The notes: generated by a model from the sequence alone, not told the origin. DNA of 64,000 nt from Arabidopsis thaliana (GCF_000001735.4 NC_003076.8:21951835-22015834), one strand, 5' to 3'. Counted from the stretch's first letter, positions 11,066 through 24,630 are shown. Numbers and translations are program-made.

Positions 11066-13445
11066 ATGAAGGGGAGGATATCAAAAATAGGAAGCTATGC
11101 AATCTCGTCTTCCATTAGAGATCAGCATCAGCAACCTTGTATTTCTTGTACTACTTTCAATATCCTTGCTCCGATCTATAAACGTCTCTCTCACAAGGTT
11201 CCTCTCCATCATCAATTTCTTGAATTTGAATTTTGTGTTTTTTTTTGAGGATTTTGATTTTATTTTGGAAATGTAGGATCAAAGTCTTCGTGAAAGTGAT
11301 AATCGAGCGTATTGGCTTGGAAGGAATCATCGAATCATTGATTGGTTATTGTATGAGAGATCTTCAATCATATGTTTACAGGTGTTCGACGAAATTCCTC
11401 TGTGAAGACTTTTTGTTTTTATGTTTTTTTGGTTATGTGTTCTGATGATTTTGATTTTTAGGAGTTTTGGGTAGGCAATGAAGAGCTTGTTAATTTGTAC
11501 GAGAAGAGACTTGGAGACGCTGGTTATCTAAGTTACAAGCTTGGTCGTACTAATAATCGTGGTGATGGTATATATAAACATTTCTGTGAATCTTCTTCTT
11601 TTTGGTTTTTTGATGTTTGTGTTTGTTCATTCTTTTAACCATTCATTGTATTTCATAGGTTTGCTTACGGCTGTTCATAAGGACTATTTTAGAGTTGTGA
11701 ACTCGAGGGATTTGCTTTTTAATGATTGTGGTGATCGAGTTGCTCAGTTGCTACATGTAGAATTAGTTCCTCCTTACTCTCAGTATGATGCTCATCAAGA
11801 AGTTTTGATTGTGAATACTCATTTGTTGTTTCCTCATGATTCAACATTGTCCATAGTAAGATTGCAGCAGGTAGAGTTCTGTTTTAAATCTTAGACTAAC
11901 TCCACTATTATTGTGATGATTTTGCATATTTCTAAACAAAGATTTTGTTTTGATAGGTATATAAGATTCTTCAGTATGTAGAATCTTACCAGAAGGAAGT
12001 TAATCTCAGTCCCATGCCTATTATTCTTTGCGGGTAACTATCTTGTTTGGATTTTACTTTTCCATGGGTTAGATGTGATGATTACAGTACTATAAGCTCC
12101 TATGTTTGTGTCTGTGGCAGAGATTGGAACGGAAGTAAGCGAGGACATGTCTACAAGTTTCTCAGGTCACAGGGTTTTGTGTCGTCTTACGATACTGCTC
12201 ATCGGTACACAGACTCAGATGCTCACAAGGTCACTGTCTTTCTTCATATGGCGAATACTTTTGGGTATGCTGTAGATTTTTTCGATGTTTTGAATAGGCG
12301 ATCGGGATTCTGAAACTGTTGTTGTTATCTTTGGTTTAACAGTGGGTAAGCCACCGGAATCATCGGGGTAACATATGCGCTGTCGATTTCATATGGCTTT
12401 TAAATCCAAATCGGTATAGAAAGCTGCTAAAAACAAGTTGGAGCGAGGCAGTCTTTGGCATGTTCAGGGTGAGACTCTCCTCAATTGTGTCTTATCACAA
12501 GTTTTCATCTCTGAATGAATTTCACTGTCTTTTTTATCCAAAAGTGATTTACTTGTTGATCTTTGAACTGGTTCAACATTAACTTAATAGTATACCAAGA
12601 AAAATGTCTCTTCCTTTACAATTCTTGTCTAAATTATTTATGGAAACGGAATTGTTTTCTGGTTCCTGCTTGTAACATCAGAACATTTTGATATGCAGTA
12701 TCTACTGAGAAGAGCTTCACTAACAGCTGAAGATGCTTTTGCTTTTCTAAAAACTGACAATGATGGTGACCACATTACATTCATGGGCTTCTGTGAGACT
12801 CTTCGGCAGGTATGTAGAATCTGTAACGCAGTTAATCATATTCCTATGACTGCCTTACTCAGCTTAATGTTTACAGAGTTTTCTCTTTCTTAATTTCATA
12901 CTCTTTCTCTATACAGCTCAATCTAACAGGTCACTGTAATGGACTCACGACAAAAGAGATCAAAGATTTGTGGACTCAAGCTGACATTGATGGAAACGGT
13001 CTTCTAGATTATAAGGAGTTTCAGGTAATGTTTCTTCATTAGACTCCCCCTCTCTAGATTACAAGGAATTGTTCATGATAAGGTAGTTTTTAGTAGAACT
13101 TAAGAGTTACAATAGCTGAACATAATCGCCCGTGAACATCTAGACATAGAATCGAAAACCCTTGTTCTTGTTCTTGAAACTACACACAAGTTTCTCAATT
13201 GCTTATGTAATCCATTGCAGCAAAGAATATGGAACCAAACCTGGTCAGAACAAAGAGATGCAGAGGACGGAGAAGCAAAAGGTAACCAAGAACAAACCGT
13301 TGGATTCAGTGTCAAAAACGCAGTTTTGTTTCCTCCTGAAGTTGAAAAAGGAATGTGGCCAGAAAATTACTCTCTATCAGATCACGCGAGACTCACTGTT
13401 GTATTCTCACCCATAAGAATGCCTTGCTCTCAATTGGTTTCATGA
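11066..13445 (+). CDS. EF-hand protein with endonuclease/exonuclease/phosphatase fold
   Basis: Ten exons (11066-11197, 11277-11381, 11462-11567, 11659-11870, 11957-12033, 12121-12229, 12343-12468, 12699-12809, 12917-13024, 13221-13445) encode 436 residues. EEP motifs in order are TTFNILAPIYK (about 29-39), ICLQEFW with the metal-binding Glu80, NTHLL (Asn167, His169), GDWN (Asp212, Asn214), VDFIW (Asp262) and the terminal SDHARL (Asp416-His417), so the catalytic set of CCR4/nocturnin/angel-like enzymes is complete. Between VDFIW and SDH lie two EF-hand loops: a degenerate one near 309-320 (DNDGDHITF) and a canonical one at 349-360 (DIDGNGLLDYKE). I match it to At5g54130. Substrate is unknown; RNA 3'-end processing or phosphoester cleavage under calcium control is inferred. 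Confidence 0.9.
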
Positions 13446-13998
13446 CAAAACACACTCACCAAACAAACTTTAGCTTCTTCCATTTTTAAGAGACCTCTGA
13501 GTTTTGGTGTCCCCTTACAGAGAAACTTCGCTCTGTCTCTCCATTGGATCGGCTTGACCGCTCTCACGTTGCGGTTCCTGCGTTGGGTGGGAAGAAGAGA
13601 GAAAGGGGGACATAGGTCTATAAATTTTTACTGTGTACAAAAACATGTAAACTAAATATATTAGCTTCATGTACAAAATAATGTCGTAGTAGAGATTTAA
13701 GAAGCAGCTTTTTGCAACTCTTTTTTCATTTCTGTTTTTGCAATTTCATCAACTCCAGAGACTTTCATAGAGATATGTTTAGATATAAAATGATACAAAA
13801 ACAAAATAATATTAATCTTTAAAAAAGTAATGCCGCCAAAAAAGGAATAAAATATTTCGGAAATTAATAAGAAAACCACAAAAACGGAACAAGTTTCGAG
13901 CTTCAAGGTCAGCTTCTTCACTTAGAATATAACCAAGTGTCAACAAAGTCAATTTTCCGATCATAGCTTTTTAGGGTTCCGTTGACTTCAAATTTGAC
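13446..13998. other. Intergenic between the EEP gene and ILL3
   Basis: The first half is the 3' flank of the EEP gene, including a GC-richer stretch near 13,500-13,610. The second half is the ILL3 promoter and leader. The minus-strand 74-codon frame here has no recognisable features. Confidence 0.5.
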
Positions 13999-16000
13999 AT
14001 GGCTAATTCCTCAATCGTAGCTCTTCTTCTTCTCTTTGTTATCGCTAGTTCCGTCAATGGAGGAGATCAAGAGTATCCAAATCAATATCTAACAGAAGCT
14101 TTAGGTGATAAAGAATGGTTAGTGTCTGTAAGAAGACAAATCCATGAAAACCCAGAACTCCTTTTCGAGTTACATAAAACAAGTGCTCTGATTCGTCGCG
14201 AGCTTGATGAATTAGGGGTTTCTTATTCTTACCCGGTTGCGAAAACCGGGATCGTAGCTCAAATCGGATCCGGTTATCCTCCGGTTGTTGCTCTCCGTGC
14301 TGATATGGATGCTCTTCCCTTACAAGTAAACTCGACTTCTCTCTCTCTCTCTTTGATTGTTTGTTAATTTCTTCTGTAGATTGATTTGCTTCGATTTTTC
14401 AGGAACTTGTTGAGTGGGATCATAAGAGCAAAATCGATGGAAAAATGCATGCTTGTGGTCATGATTCTCATACCACTATGCTCCTTGGTGCTGCTAAATT
14501 GCTTAGCAAACGCAAACGTATGCTCAATGTAAGTTTTGGGTGAAGTAAATGTGTTTTGAATTTGTGGGATTAGCTTAGCAAAAGCAAAAAGGATGAATCT
14601 TGTTTTGTCTTTATGTACAAAAGTATAAATCTTTCATTGTTTTGGTTTGATTTGGAGAATGTTGTAGTTGTAGTTGGAGAATGTACGAAAGGTTTAGTCT
14701 TTTTTATGACTTGAGAATTTTTTTTTGTGAATGAAAAGATTACTCTTTGCTTAGGGAACAGTGAGGCTTCTTTTTCAACCAGCAGAAGAAGGTGGTGCAG
14801 GTGCTTTTCATATGATAAAAGAAGGTGCTTTGGGTGATTCTGAAGCAATATTTGGGATGCATGTTCATACTGGCTTACCTACAGGAGAATTAGCAACAAT
14901 CTCGGGTCCTGCTTTGGCATCCACAAGCATTTTCAGTGTAAGAATGAGTGGTAAATCACCCGCTTCTTCGGAGACCTATTCTTGTGTTGATCCGGTGTTG
15001 GCTGCATCATCTACCATCTTAGCATTGCAACTTATTATCTCCAGAGAAGTAGATCCTCTCTTAAGCCATGTATGTTCTATACTATTCCAATCGATAACGG
15101 TCGTTTATGCATAATATAGATCTCCCTTAGTCTTCTGACGCTAAAAGATCCTGTTTTTGGATTTAGGTGCTCTCTGTTACATTTATGAAAAGTGGCGGTT
15201 CTGAGTTTGATGTGATTCCGGCATATGTAGAATTTGGGGGAACTTTGAGGAGTCTTACAACCAATGGCATCAACTGGTTGATAAAGCGGTTGAAAGAGGT
15301 ATGTACACGTGTTTCAAAACAACCTTAAGTATTCGATGCAGAGAAGAAACCGAAATTTGGTTTTCAATATCTTATGAATCTTATCTCATCTAAACCCTGA
15401 TGATCAATTTTAACCTTGAAGTAATTTATTGTATCTGTTCTAATACCTGGATCTCTTGTTACTCTGTTCTAGTAAATCTTTCATGGGACAACAAACCATT
15501 TATATATCCACAAGCTCTCTTTCCATGATATACAATCACTAATGTTCAAATGTAATCTAATCTTCAGTTTGATCTTCATTCAACCTTGAGCTAACCTTTA
15601 TTGTTGATGACAGGTGGTTGAAGGACAAGCTGAAGTACAAAGATGCAAAGCGGATATAGATATGCATGAAGACGATCATCCTATGTATCCAGCAACAGTG
15701 AACGATCACAAGCTACACGAATTCACTGAAAAGGTTTTGAAACTCTTGCTTGGACCCGAGAAGGTGAAACCGGCTAACAAGGTAATGGCGGGTGAGGATT
15801 TTGCTTTCTATCAACAAAAAATACCCGGTTACTACATAGGAATCGGTATAAGAAACGAAGAAATCGGTTCTGTGCGTTCGGTTCATTCGCCTTATTTCTT
15901 CCTCGACGAGAATGTGCTTCCCATTGGATCAGCAACGTTTGCTGCCTTAGCTGAAATGTATCTACAAGAGCATCAGAATCAAACTAAGTCTGGAGATTGA
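13999..16000 (+). CDS. ILL3: IAA-amino acid hydrolase ILR1-like 3 (peptidase M20D family)
   Basis: Five exons (13999-14325, 14403-14528, 14755-15069, 15167-15298, 15614-16000) encode 428 residues. A hydrophobic N-terminus ([18 protein letters not shown]) is a signal peptide, fitting the ER location of relatives. Metal ligands of the family are present: Cys127 and His129 in HACGHDSH, Glu162-Glu163 in QPAEEGG, His187 in GMHVH, and the later AGEDFAFY and [10 protein letters not shown]. Relatives release free auxin or jasmonate from amino-acid conjugates. The lid-domain motif normally GKGGHAA reads GKSPASS (217-223), so the conserved His is replaced by Ala221. The C-terminus (QTKSGD) lacks the HDEL/KDEL-type signal of ILR1 relatives. 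I recall that ILL3 showed no hydrolysis of tested IAA conjugates, which would agree. Introns are GT-AG throughout. Confidence 0.95.
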
Positions 16001-17194
16001 GAAAGTTACTAAACAAAAGCTTAGTTAATTGCCTTCACAAGTAAATGCTATTGTTTTTATAAAATGCAATTTTTACAACTTCAAGAAATCAAGTTGTATA
16101 TTATAAAAATTGTAAGTAATGGGTCTCTGTCTCATATGGTAGGTGCAGATGTCTGAGTCTGAGACACCAAAAACGATGTCGTTTAGTTTCGAGATATCGA
16201 CAAAAAAAAATCTGGTGAATTTTTATGAAACTAATTAGTAAATGAAATGACATTTGAACTTATCATAATGACTACAGACACAAACACATTTTGTGTATTT
16301 TTAAAAATTTTGTTTTTGTCTATTTTGATAAAGCAAACACCAATCAATGATAAAACATAGGCAGCATCTTAGTCAGTAGAAAAGCAAAAAAGCAGCATTC
16401 AGTCTCTATAAAACTAAGCAAAATAAAAGTTATCTTTTGTATTTTTATAAATTTTAATTTGCCTTTTTCCTAAAAAACAAAAACTAGACAAGATAAAGAT
16501 GAATGTGTCACATGACTCTCAAGAGAGAAAAGGCAATTAGGAGATAAAGAGATTAGTTTTAATAAATTTGATCTAAACCAAAAGACAAAAAGTGATGACA
16601 CATCTGTCCCTAAAATGGCTAAATGCCTAAATCCAAGTAACACGATAATCGAGCTCAACAACAGGCACTTCATCTTCTGGATCTATATTATAGTATAGAT
16701 TATAGAATATGATTACTACTATTTCTTTTTGGAAAATTATTGGCTCATATAATCCATTGATGAACCATAATTTGTACTAGATAATAATAAAAACATAATA
16801 GCTAATAAAATCGTGAATAATTCGGTAAGAAAAGGTTAAAGTTGTTTCAATACACTCACCTAAACAAGTCGATTATGGTCCAAAAGAAATCCAATTGAGA
16901 TAAATTTTAAACTTTTCGTTGCTAGTTAAATGTGATTTAAAATATGAAATTTTCAATTTCATACAAACATGAAAACATTTTATTTAATCATGTAAATTAG
17001 AAAATATAGACATGTTATATCAACAACAATGGCAAAAAGAAAAAGGTCGGTTTTCAAATCTATTGATATTTTCCGTATCCTATTAATTTTGCATGCGATT
17101 TCTGAAGAAAAAGTTATTTTGATTATTTAGAGAATTTTTATACTAAACCTAATTTGTCACTCGTGATAAGCTCTTCTCTCCCTTGGAAAGCCAT
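16001..17194. other. Intergenic, 3' of ILL3
   Basis: AT-rich sequence with the ILL3 3' UTR at the left. No gene, RNA or element end was recognised up to the target duplication of the Mutator-like element. Confidence 0.5.
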
Positions 17195-17203
17195 GAAGAA
17201 GAC

Positions 17204-17936
17204 TAGTGTTTTCACGCCCGACCCGAACCGTCCGGTCCGACCGGTTAACCCGTGACCCGAACACTTTTTCGGTTTGGGTTTAGTATTAAAACCCAACGAA
17301 AAAAACCACAAAAACTCGCAATTAACCCGTGACCCGGTGAACCGGTTGAACCGGCCGGGTGTGGGTTTTAAAAAGTTCTCTTGATTTTACAATAAAATAT
17401 GGGATTTTAGACTTTATTCAATTATTTTTAAAAGTTTTTTCAGTTTTTAAATTCATTTGATGTTTTAGATTTTGGTGAAGACTTTACAATACCGCCTTAA
17501 AATTGAATCGAATGGTGAGAGAGACAACCGAGATTAGTTGTTTGAATTCACGATGTTTTATTAATTTATTTCTGTCATTGATGATCTCCTAATATATTTG
17601 TTACGGTGTTAGACATTTAGTTGGATTTCAAATTTTTAACCACTTTATTTATTGTTTGATTTTTTCTATATATATATGTATATTTGGGTATAAATGATTT
17701 TATATTTTGTTAAACATAATATAATTTTATATTTGATTAAATATGATATGATTATTTTTGTTTTATATTTATAAATACTAAAAAAATTTTTTATAAAATA
17801 CTCTAAAATTTTTTTAAATATTAAATTTATTAAATAAATTTTAACTAATTAACCCGTTGTCCAACCCGGTTGACCCGATGACCCAGTAACCTAAAATGTA
17901 GTCCAGTTCATCGTACGGGTCGGGTTTCAAAACATT
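17204..17936. mobile_element. Non-autonomous Mutator-like element (MULE/MITE), 733 bp
   Basis: The ends are imperfect terminal inverted repeats: the left reads TGTTTTCACGCCCGACCCG, and the right, reverse-complemented, reads TGTTTTGAAACCCGACCCG. The 9-bp direct repeat GAAGAAGAC flanks it at 17195-17203 and 17937-17945, the target size typical of Mutator elements. Both ends are rich in ACCCG/CGGGT subterminal repeats and the core is very AT-rich with no coding frame, so it would depend on a transposase made elsewhere. Similar Arabidopsis families exist (BRODYAGA/ARNOLDY type), but I cannot assign one without a search. Confidence 0.8.
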
Positions 17937-17945
17937 GAAGAAGAC

Positions 17946-20723
17946 CTTCAATTACTTCTGAAACAAGTTAATCAATCACGTCGTTCGATAAACTCTTGGA
18001 TCACGTGACTCTCGTTGGATATGTCAATTTATTAACACTAAGAATTTCTCGAAACTAAAACTTTTAAATGGCCAAACAAGAAAGTCCACACATTCTTTAA
18101 TTATGGAGGGAGGTTGAGAAAAATCTTCATCATATCTTTCTATAGAACATGCATGTATGCATGTAGTATGTAGACACGTACATAATACATATATAGACTC
18201 TCCATTATTGGTTACGGTGAGTTATATCGTAAATTAAACCCCCAACAAAATCAACATACGTAATATAAATAATACTATTTCCCGATATTATTCTTCTTGT
18301 AATTTAATATTTGGACCCAAAAAAGTTTATGTATCGTTGCAGTTTACACATACTGAAAGAGAAGCTACTAATTAAGGCGTTATTGAATGTTTTTTTTATC
18401 CAATCATGTCAATTTACATGTATTAAGAAGCTTAAAAAATTCTATAATGTATAATAAATAATAGATTTATTTTTAAAAGTATCGAGAGTAAATGTTAAGG
18501 GTGTCTGATCATACAACTTTTTTACAGTTTTTAATATATGTAACCTTCTTGGATTAGTCGTTTAATCGCTGTAACTCTCAAATAAGTCATTAAAGGACAC
18601 AGACTTTGTTACTTTATTATAGAAGGCAAATTATGTTTTATTAGCCACTTTTCGATTTTTTTTACGTTGAATACATGGAATTGACTTAGAGATTTATTTC
18701 ATTTATAATATTCGAGGTCACACAAAGCTCCGAAAAGAAAATATACTACATATAATATTTATTTTCCCCAAGGTGTGAACGTCTAGTTGTCAATAGACTG
18801 GATTGTGAGTATATATATATTAAAAAAAAAAAAAAAAAAGGAAATTGATAACTTGAAAATATTTCGTTTAAATTAATCACTACATCGACCAAGTAACATA
18901 TTCAATCCCCTGTATCGGTATCTCAAGAGCTGCAATTCGATTTCCCCTATTCACAAAGGGTTAAAAAAAGAGAGCCAATGGGCCATATATGTAATAAAAG
19001 AAGAAAAAACGCATTACACAATTACTTTTCAAATGCTATTTTACCCAACATTTATCAAAAGCTTATGTTGATCATTTCCACTTAAAATTTTCTATGTACT
19101 GACCTATTGAGAATGTATCTACTGTCTTTATGGTTGATTCTATGATGCTCTTATCGATCGGTTCTTTTACGAATGTATAAACATATCGGATGTGCTAGAT
19201 ATAAGTTACAGTTTATGGTAATTATAGATTTGCGGACTGAATCCGGTCGTTGAGAAAACAAAATATAAATACGTAAAATTTCTAAGTGGAATGGGTATAT
19301 AGTAAAAAAAAGGTATATAGAAAAATGCTACTAATTTAAGAGGCGGAAAGGGAATGGCAATCATAACCATATTACCATATAGTAGGAAGACATGGACCCC
19401 CTCGCTATCCAATTGATAATATCTCCCATCGTGTATGTGATTTCAAAGATATCTAGTATCAAATTTTGTAATTTGCAAGTCCGCTCTTTGATTTTCTGCA
19501 AAAGAAAAAACCAAAATAAATAAACATTTGATTAGGGACCTTATAATTGCGGTCAAGTTCTTCTTCTTACTTTGTTTTTAAAGTGTTCTAAGTTAACATC
19601 TCTAACCACCCACTATCTTTTCTATTACAAAAATCTAAATTATTAGACTCACAATTCAGAACTCATCTCAATTTTCGGCTGATTAAACACCTATTAATTA
19701 AATGTAATGAATCTGATGATGTAACATTATATCAGGGCAACATGTGAACGTGGCAAGTTATATACACACCATTAAATAAGCCATTAATTACTATTCAATA
19801 TTATCCCCAACAAGAATCGACATATAATATTTGATGTTCATATACAATAATACAACTACAAAAAAAATCTGGTCCATCGTTAACTTTTAATCATATAACG
19901 ATCGATCATTGAGCTCTTAAATCCTTTGGTTGGTAATCCAACAAAAATATATGGTCGATAAGTTTGGCATATAGATACAAAGGGATTCACTTTGGTTATT
20001 AGAAAAAGTTTTAATGACAAAAAGCTTATGTTTTACATATCCTAGAGAAGGTTTTGGTTTCGATAAAAAGTTATATTTTCCCAGTTATATATACATATTG
20101 ATTATAAATAAGAAAACGCTGTTTTTTTTTTGTTGAAAAGACATTAAATTATTGATATGCATGTACTATGTACAGTCCTAAACAAATAATGGATACTAAA
20201 GCTATGTATATGAATGCAAAACAACAAACTCTGATGAATCCAGTTATATACTACGTATAATTTATAGCTTCCCCTGTATACATCTGTCTGGTTATATATA
20301 TATATTTTTTTTTTAAACCAAAATATTTTCGGCTAAATTTGAAGATCAATGATGAAGTATCAACTACAGGACCGACCATTTATTTATTGCTAGAAATGTA
20401 GCTTTTGATGATGATTATTTGTGGAAATTAAGAAATCCAACCTGATCTTTTTTTAATACTTTTACATCTAATGTACACTGTGCGTGAGAAGCGGGTAATT
20501 TTTAAAAAAGGAGAGATAAAAAAACAAAAGATATATAATAATGTAAAGAAAAAATATACATATTATAGTATTGATTATTGAAGTGTTAAATGGTCGTCTA
20601 TATATTGACAAAGAAGTCTCTCACATTCTCACACTACTCAAATCTTCATCGCTTAGATCTTTCTTTAAAAACAAATCAGAAATTTTCTTAAGAGTCAAGA
20701 AAATTTCAAGAACCAATTCTATA
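17946..20723. other. 2.8-kb AT-rich intergenic tract
   Basis: Contains an 18-base A run near 18,822-18,839 and many short AT-rich simple repeats. The last 150 bases are the likely promoter and leader of the 63-residue gene (TCTCTCACATTCTCACACTACTC-like leader begins near 20,617). No other gene is supported. Confidence 0.5.
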
Positions 20724-20915
20724 ATGATCTCAGTGGTGATTCTTACTGAGCTACTAGTAGAGTACACGGCAGCTCTAGCTAAACTCACCGCCGGGATTCT
20801 TCCACGGCGTACCGGAGATAGAAACGCCGTAAGGATCGGTGGTTTTCTCCTTCCTTCACCTTCTTCAACGACGTCGATGATTCCTGATTTCTCTTCTCAT
20901 CTAGTTGATTTCTGA
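20724..20915 (+). CDS. Small uncharacterised 63-residue protein
   Basis: A single open frame from the ATG at 20724 encodes 63 residues. It starts MISVVILTELLVEYTAALAKLTAGILPRR: an amphipathic or weakly hydrophobic helix followed by a basic stretch, then a Pro/Ser-rich tail. The leader just upstream is CT-rich as in transcribed Arabidopsis 5' UTRs, and the local GC content rises sharply (about 45-50% against less than 30% around), as expected for a coding segment. I recall short Arabidopsis proteins beginning MISV-ILAELLEEYT, so this probably belongs to a small plant-specific family; position fits At5g54145. Longer frames upstream (from 20571) begin with a non-ATG codon and are not favoured. 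Function unknown. Confidence 0.6.
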   Translation: MISVVILTELLVEYTAALAKLTAGILPRRTGDRNAVRIGGFLLPSPSSTTSMIPDFSSHLVDF

Positions 20916-23900
20916 TTTGCCAACTTTTTTATTTTGGCTGATTTATTCAGTTTTTGACTTCAGATCCTAGCTCCCTTCTATGATCTAGTCGATGAGAAGC
21001 GACTGAGATTTTTACTGAGTGTCTCGTCGTCTTGAATCACGTTTTCTTGAATCGTATAGAGCTTTGTAGAATCTGTATCTAATTTTTATATATAGAGATG
21101 GTTGATAGTTTTGAAGAACTAATAAGTTTACTAGATCTTTTTTTGTTTCCATGTGATTTGTGTTTTTATAGTACTTTAACATTTGTTAAAGGCTATGATC
21201 TTGATCTGTAATTTCATAACTAGACCTCTATTTTGCTTTATGGTCAATGAAAACTTGCGAGCATTTGTTCACAAATCACAGATGAGGGTTATCGGAGTCT
21301 CGAATTCGATTTCGAAAATGAGTTATTGAATTTGTTAACATTAGTATTTCGATTAACTTCTTGACATTTGAAGTCCTTGATCACGTCCGAAAAAAAAGAA
21401 GAAGAAGGCAACTTGATCAGTAAAAATTGCTTTAAGTTTATTAATTTTCTACTTATTAAAATATGACTGAAGTAGCCACAAGTTGATATATAACGGAGTA
21501 ATTGGTAATTAAGACTTTGAAGTTTGAACCTTCAAAGAAGTTAAATAATGGAGATTTGTAACGTACGCCATCTTTATTAATTTTATGAGCCAAATGTTAC
21601 TATCTACACTAATTCCAAATTAAGCTACAGAAATTAATAAATTTGTGATGGGATATGTTTACTGAATCAAATGAAACTAAACTAGCTGAATGAATATTCT
21701 CTTGATGACGTTGCAAAATTGTGAACGAATGTCAAAATTGCGATCTTTTTGTATTTTCATCTCTTATTATATTTTCACAATTACATCACTTATATAATAG
21801 ATATTTAAAAAGAGAAAATATAATAATATATTTCGATTACATATATGCAAGTTTATAGTTCAAATAACGTAACAGTGATAAATAAATCAGTATAGTCGGA
21901 GAAAAACCTCATTATGATTATCTGCATTTTAGTCTGTACAAATATATACACTATAGTTATATATGGTCTTAAGACTATGCACAAGTGCACCGACTCGTTT
22001 ACTGAGCGGCGATGTATAAGGTTGTTGGTGTCTGTTGTTTTGTGGGATTTAAAGTATATTGTTGTCTACATGATGCTAGACAAGTAATGCCTTTCTGTCT
22101 TGCAAATTGCAATATAGAAACTTTTAAAAATCAAGATTCGAAAAAATTCCAAATATTGGTATATATAAATACATGGAGGAGTATACTGTAGGAGATAGCT
22201 AAAGACAAAGTTGGTTGGATATATAATGGATGAAAAAAGGAGCCAAATGTCGCAAACGATTTTTTGTTGATAAAAGTGTTGGATCGATTGGTGCCTTTTA
22301 ACTTCTCATAATGCTATAAAATTCTACGTAAAAACGATCTTTTTTCTGTCAACAACATCAAATGCTAATTATTCATGAATATTTTTTTATTTTTTTTTGA
22401 TAAACTGTTTCATTCATGAATATTTTGTTTTTAATAACATGCAGAATGCGAATTTGAGTTTAGTAATGTATCAAAAACATAACACAGACTACTTGTATGT
22501 CTTATTCACTACAATAGAAACAAAATACAAAGAATTTTTAAGTGTTAAGATTTTCAATTCATGTCCTAATTAATAGTTGACATTTTTATATATGAAAGTC
22601 TTCCACACTTGGTTTAAAATATACTGTAAAATTTCGTAGACTTTATTTATTTATTTATTAAACTACAGAATATTAGATGATATAGTCCATATCTTTTATT
22701 TGAAAGAAGGTTACTTTCAAAGTCATTTTCCAGTTCTTTTTAAAATAATACAGTGGAAAGTAGAAGATAAAAATTAATAATAACGCAGCAAGGCTAGGTA
22801 GGAACAGTGTGAAAGCAATGGTTTAGTCGAGATTTCTGCGTTCGCTAACGCGTCATGGCATCTGCCGGCTCGTGGGTCCTAACTCCTAACTATTGTCACC
22901 TAAACTCTCATTTTTATTAAAATTAACTATTAAGGAAAAATATTGTTATTTTTATTTTATTTTGGTAAAAAAGATAAAATATTTAACTATGTATAAACAA
23001 CTTTATAAAAAAATAAAAAAAAATAAGTAGGTTTAAAACAAAGACCTTCACAAATTATAACAATTAAAAAAGCTCTTTTTTTACAGCTCATCTTGAAGAA
23101 GAAAAAACAACTTGTGAGACTTGTGAAGACGACTTGACCTAATATATATATTTTAAAAACTATTTAACTAAATATCTTAAGGTTATTATTTTTTAAGACC
23201 ATCTTTAGTACTTAGCAAAAAAAAAGACTTGTATCATCAATTTTGATTGCATCATTTCTCATCTCTTAGTTGGTGGTAGTTATTACCAATTTGCAACCAG
23301 TTACAATCAAATTATTAATATCATTACTGCTATGAATCATTGTTGATATGAACGAAATTTATTGAAGGTCTATCTACTCTCATTATGAATATGACCCATG
23401 ATAGACTGTAATTGAGGTATACATCCGTTGACAGTTGTTTGTTGAAGACAAGTTTTCCACTAAATAGATAGAACGTTTTGACCAAAAAAATAAAAAGATA
23501 TATAGATAGAACGAAAACATAAGGTTCTTCAAAGGAGTGTAAGGTATCAATTTAGAGCATTTTGTGGCAATAGTTTTATATTAACAATATAATTCACTCA
23601 ATATGAATAACTTGAAGTTTCACAATTCGTTCACAACACAAGTAAACCATAGCTGTAGTTGTTTCTAAATACATGTGTTTGAAGATAATCTGAATCGTGG
23701 CAGCCAAGCCTTTTAATTGTAGATTGTGTACATGACACTATTCAAGATCGAATTTTCAAAGTTGGTTTTAATGTTTGGAATGTAGCGGTTTCACTTTGAA
23801 GCTGACTAGTGGGAGATAGTATTTATGAGACTAGATTACTAGATCCCACACACGATTGAATTCCTCAACCATGTGTACTACTAGCTTATAATGGGGAACA

Positions 23901-24630
23901 TCTTCGATGGGTCAAATATATACCGAGATTTTTCAAATACAGAAGATTTAAGCCAAATGACCGGTATAGCTATTGGAATTGTGAACATCATCAGCATTAT
24001 TGATAGGAAGTAGAAAGTATCTATAAAGTCAATAGTCAACGTTCTACAAAAACAAGTCCCAACCAAAATTACAGGCCCATATTAGAACATTTTCCAAGTC
24101 TCTCTGTTTTCAATCGCTTAGGGATTTAAACATTTGAAGTTATGGAAGCTATATCATATTTAGGTACTAAAAGTTGTTTGTTCTTCAAGAGCCTCTTTAA
24201 TTGCAAATTTTCTCATGATCTTAAAATCACCATCAAGCCTTTTATGCATTGAACCCCTTAGACATTCTTTGAGCTATGGTTGAATCTAAATGCTCAAACT
24301 GGATCAAAAAATGTCAAAAAAGATTAATAGGAAAGAACAATTCAGATGACCCAAAAACCGTGCTCTTACTTCCTCCGTGAACTATCGATAGCGAAAAACC
24401 TAAGAGTTTAAAAGTAGTAACCTAGAAGCAACATTCTCCATTACTTTTCAAGAAATTTGCAAATGAAACTTCAATGCATAATAAACAAGTTCATACTAAG
24501 GAAATGTCATTACGTCACATTACTTCTCTAAAACCTAAATCAATCTATTAGTCTAGCCAGAGATGAAGAAACTACTTAACTGATGAAGTCATAAGAAAGA
24601 TCTCTAATCCGTAGAAGTAGCCAGATTTCA
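20916..24630. other. 3.7-kb gene-poor tract
   Basis: After the 3' flank of the small gene the sequence is AT-rich with no open frame of family character. Nothing with matched terminal repeats was found by eye. The 61-codon minus-strand frame at 23881-24066 is isolated and hydrophobic and is not called. Confidence 0.45.
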
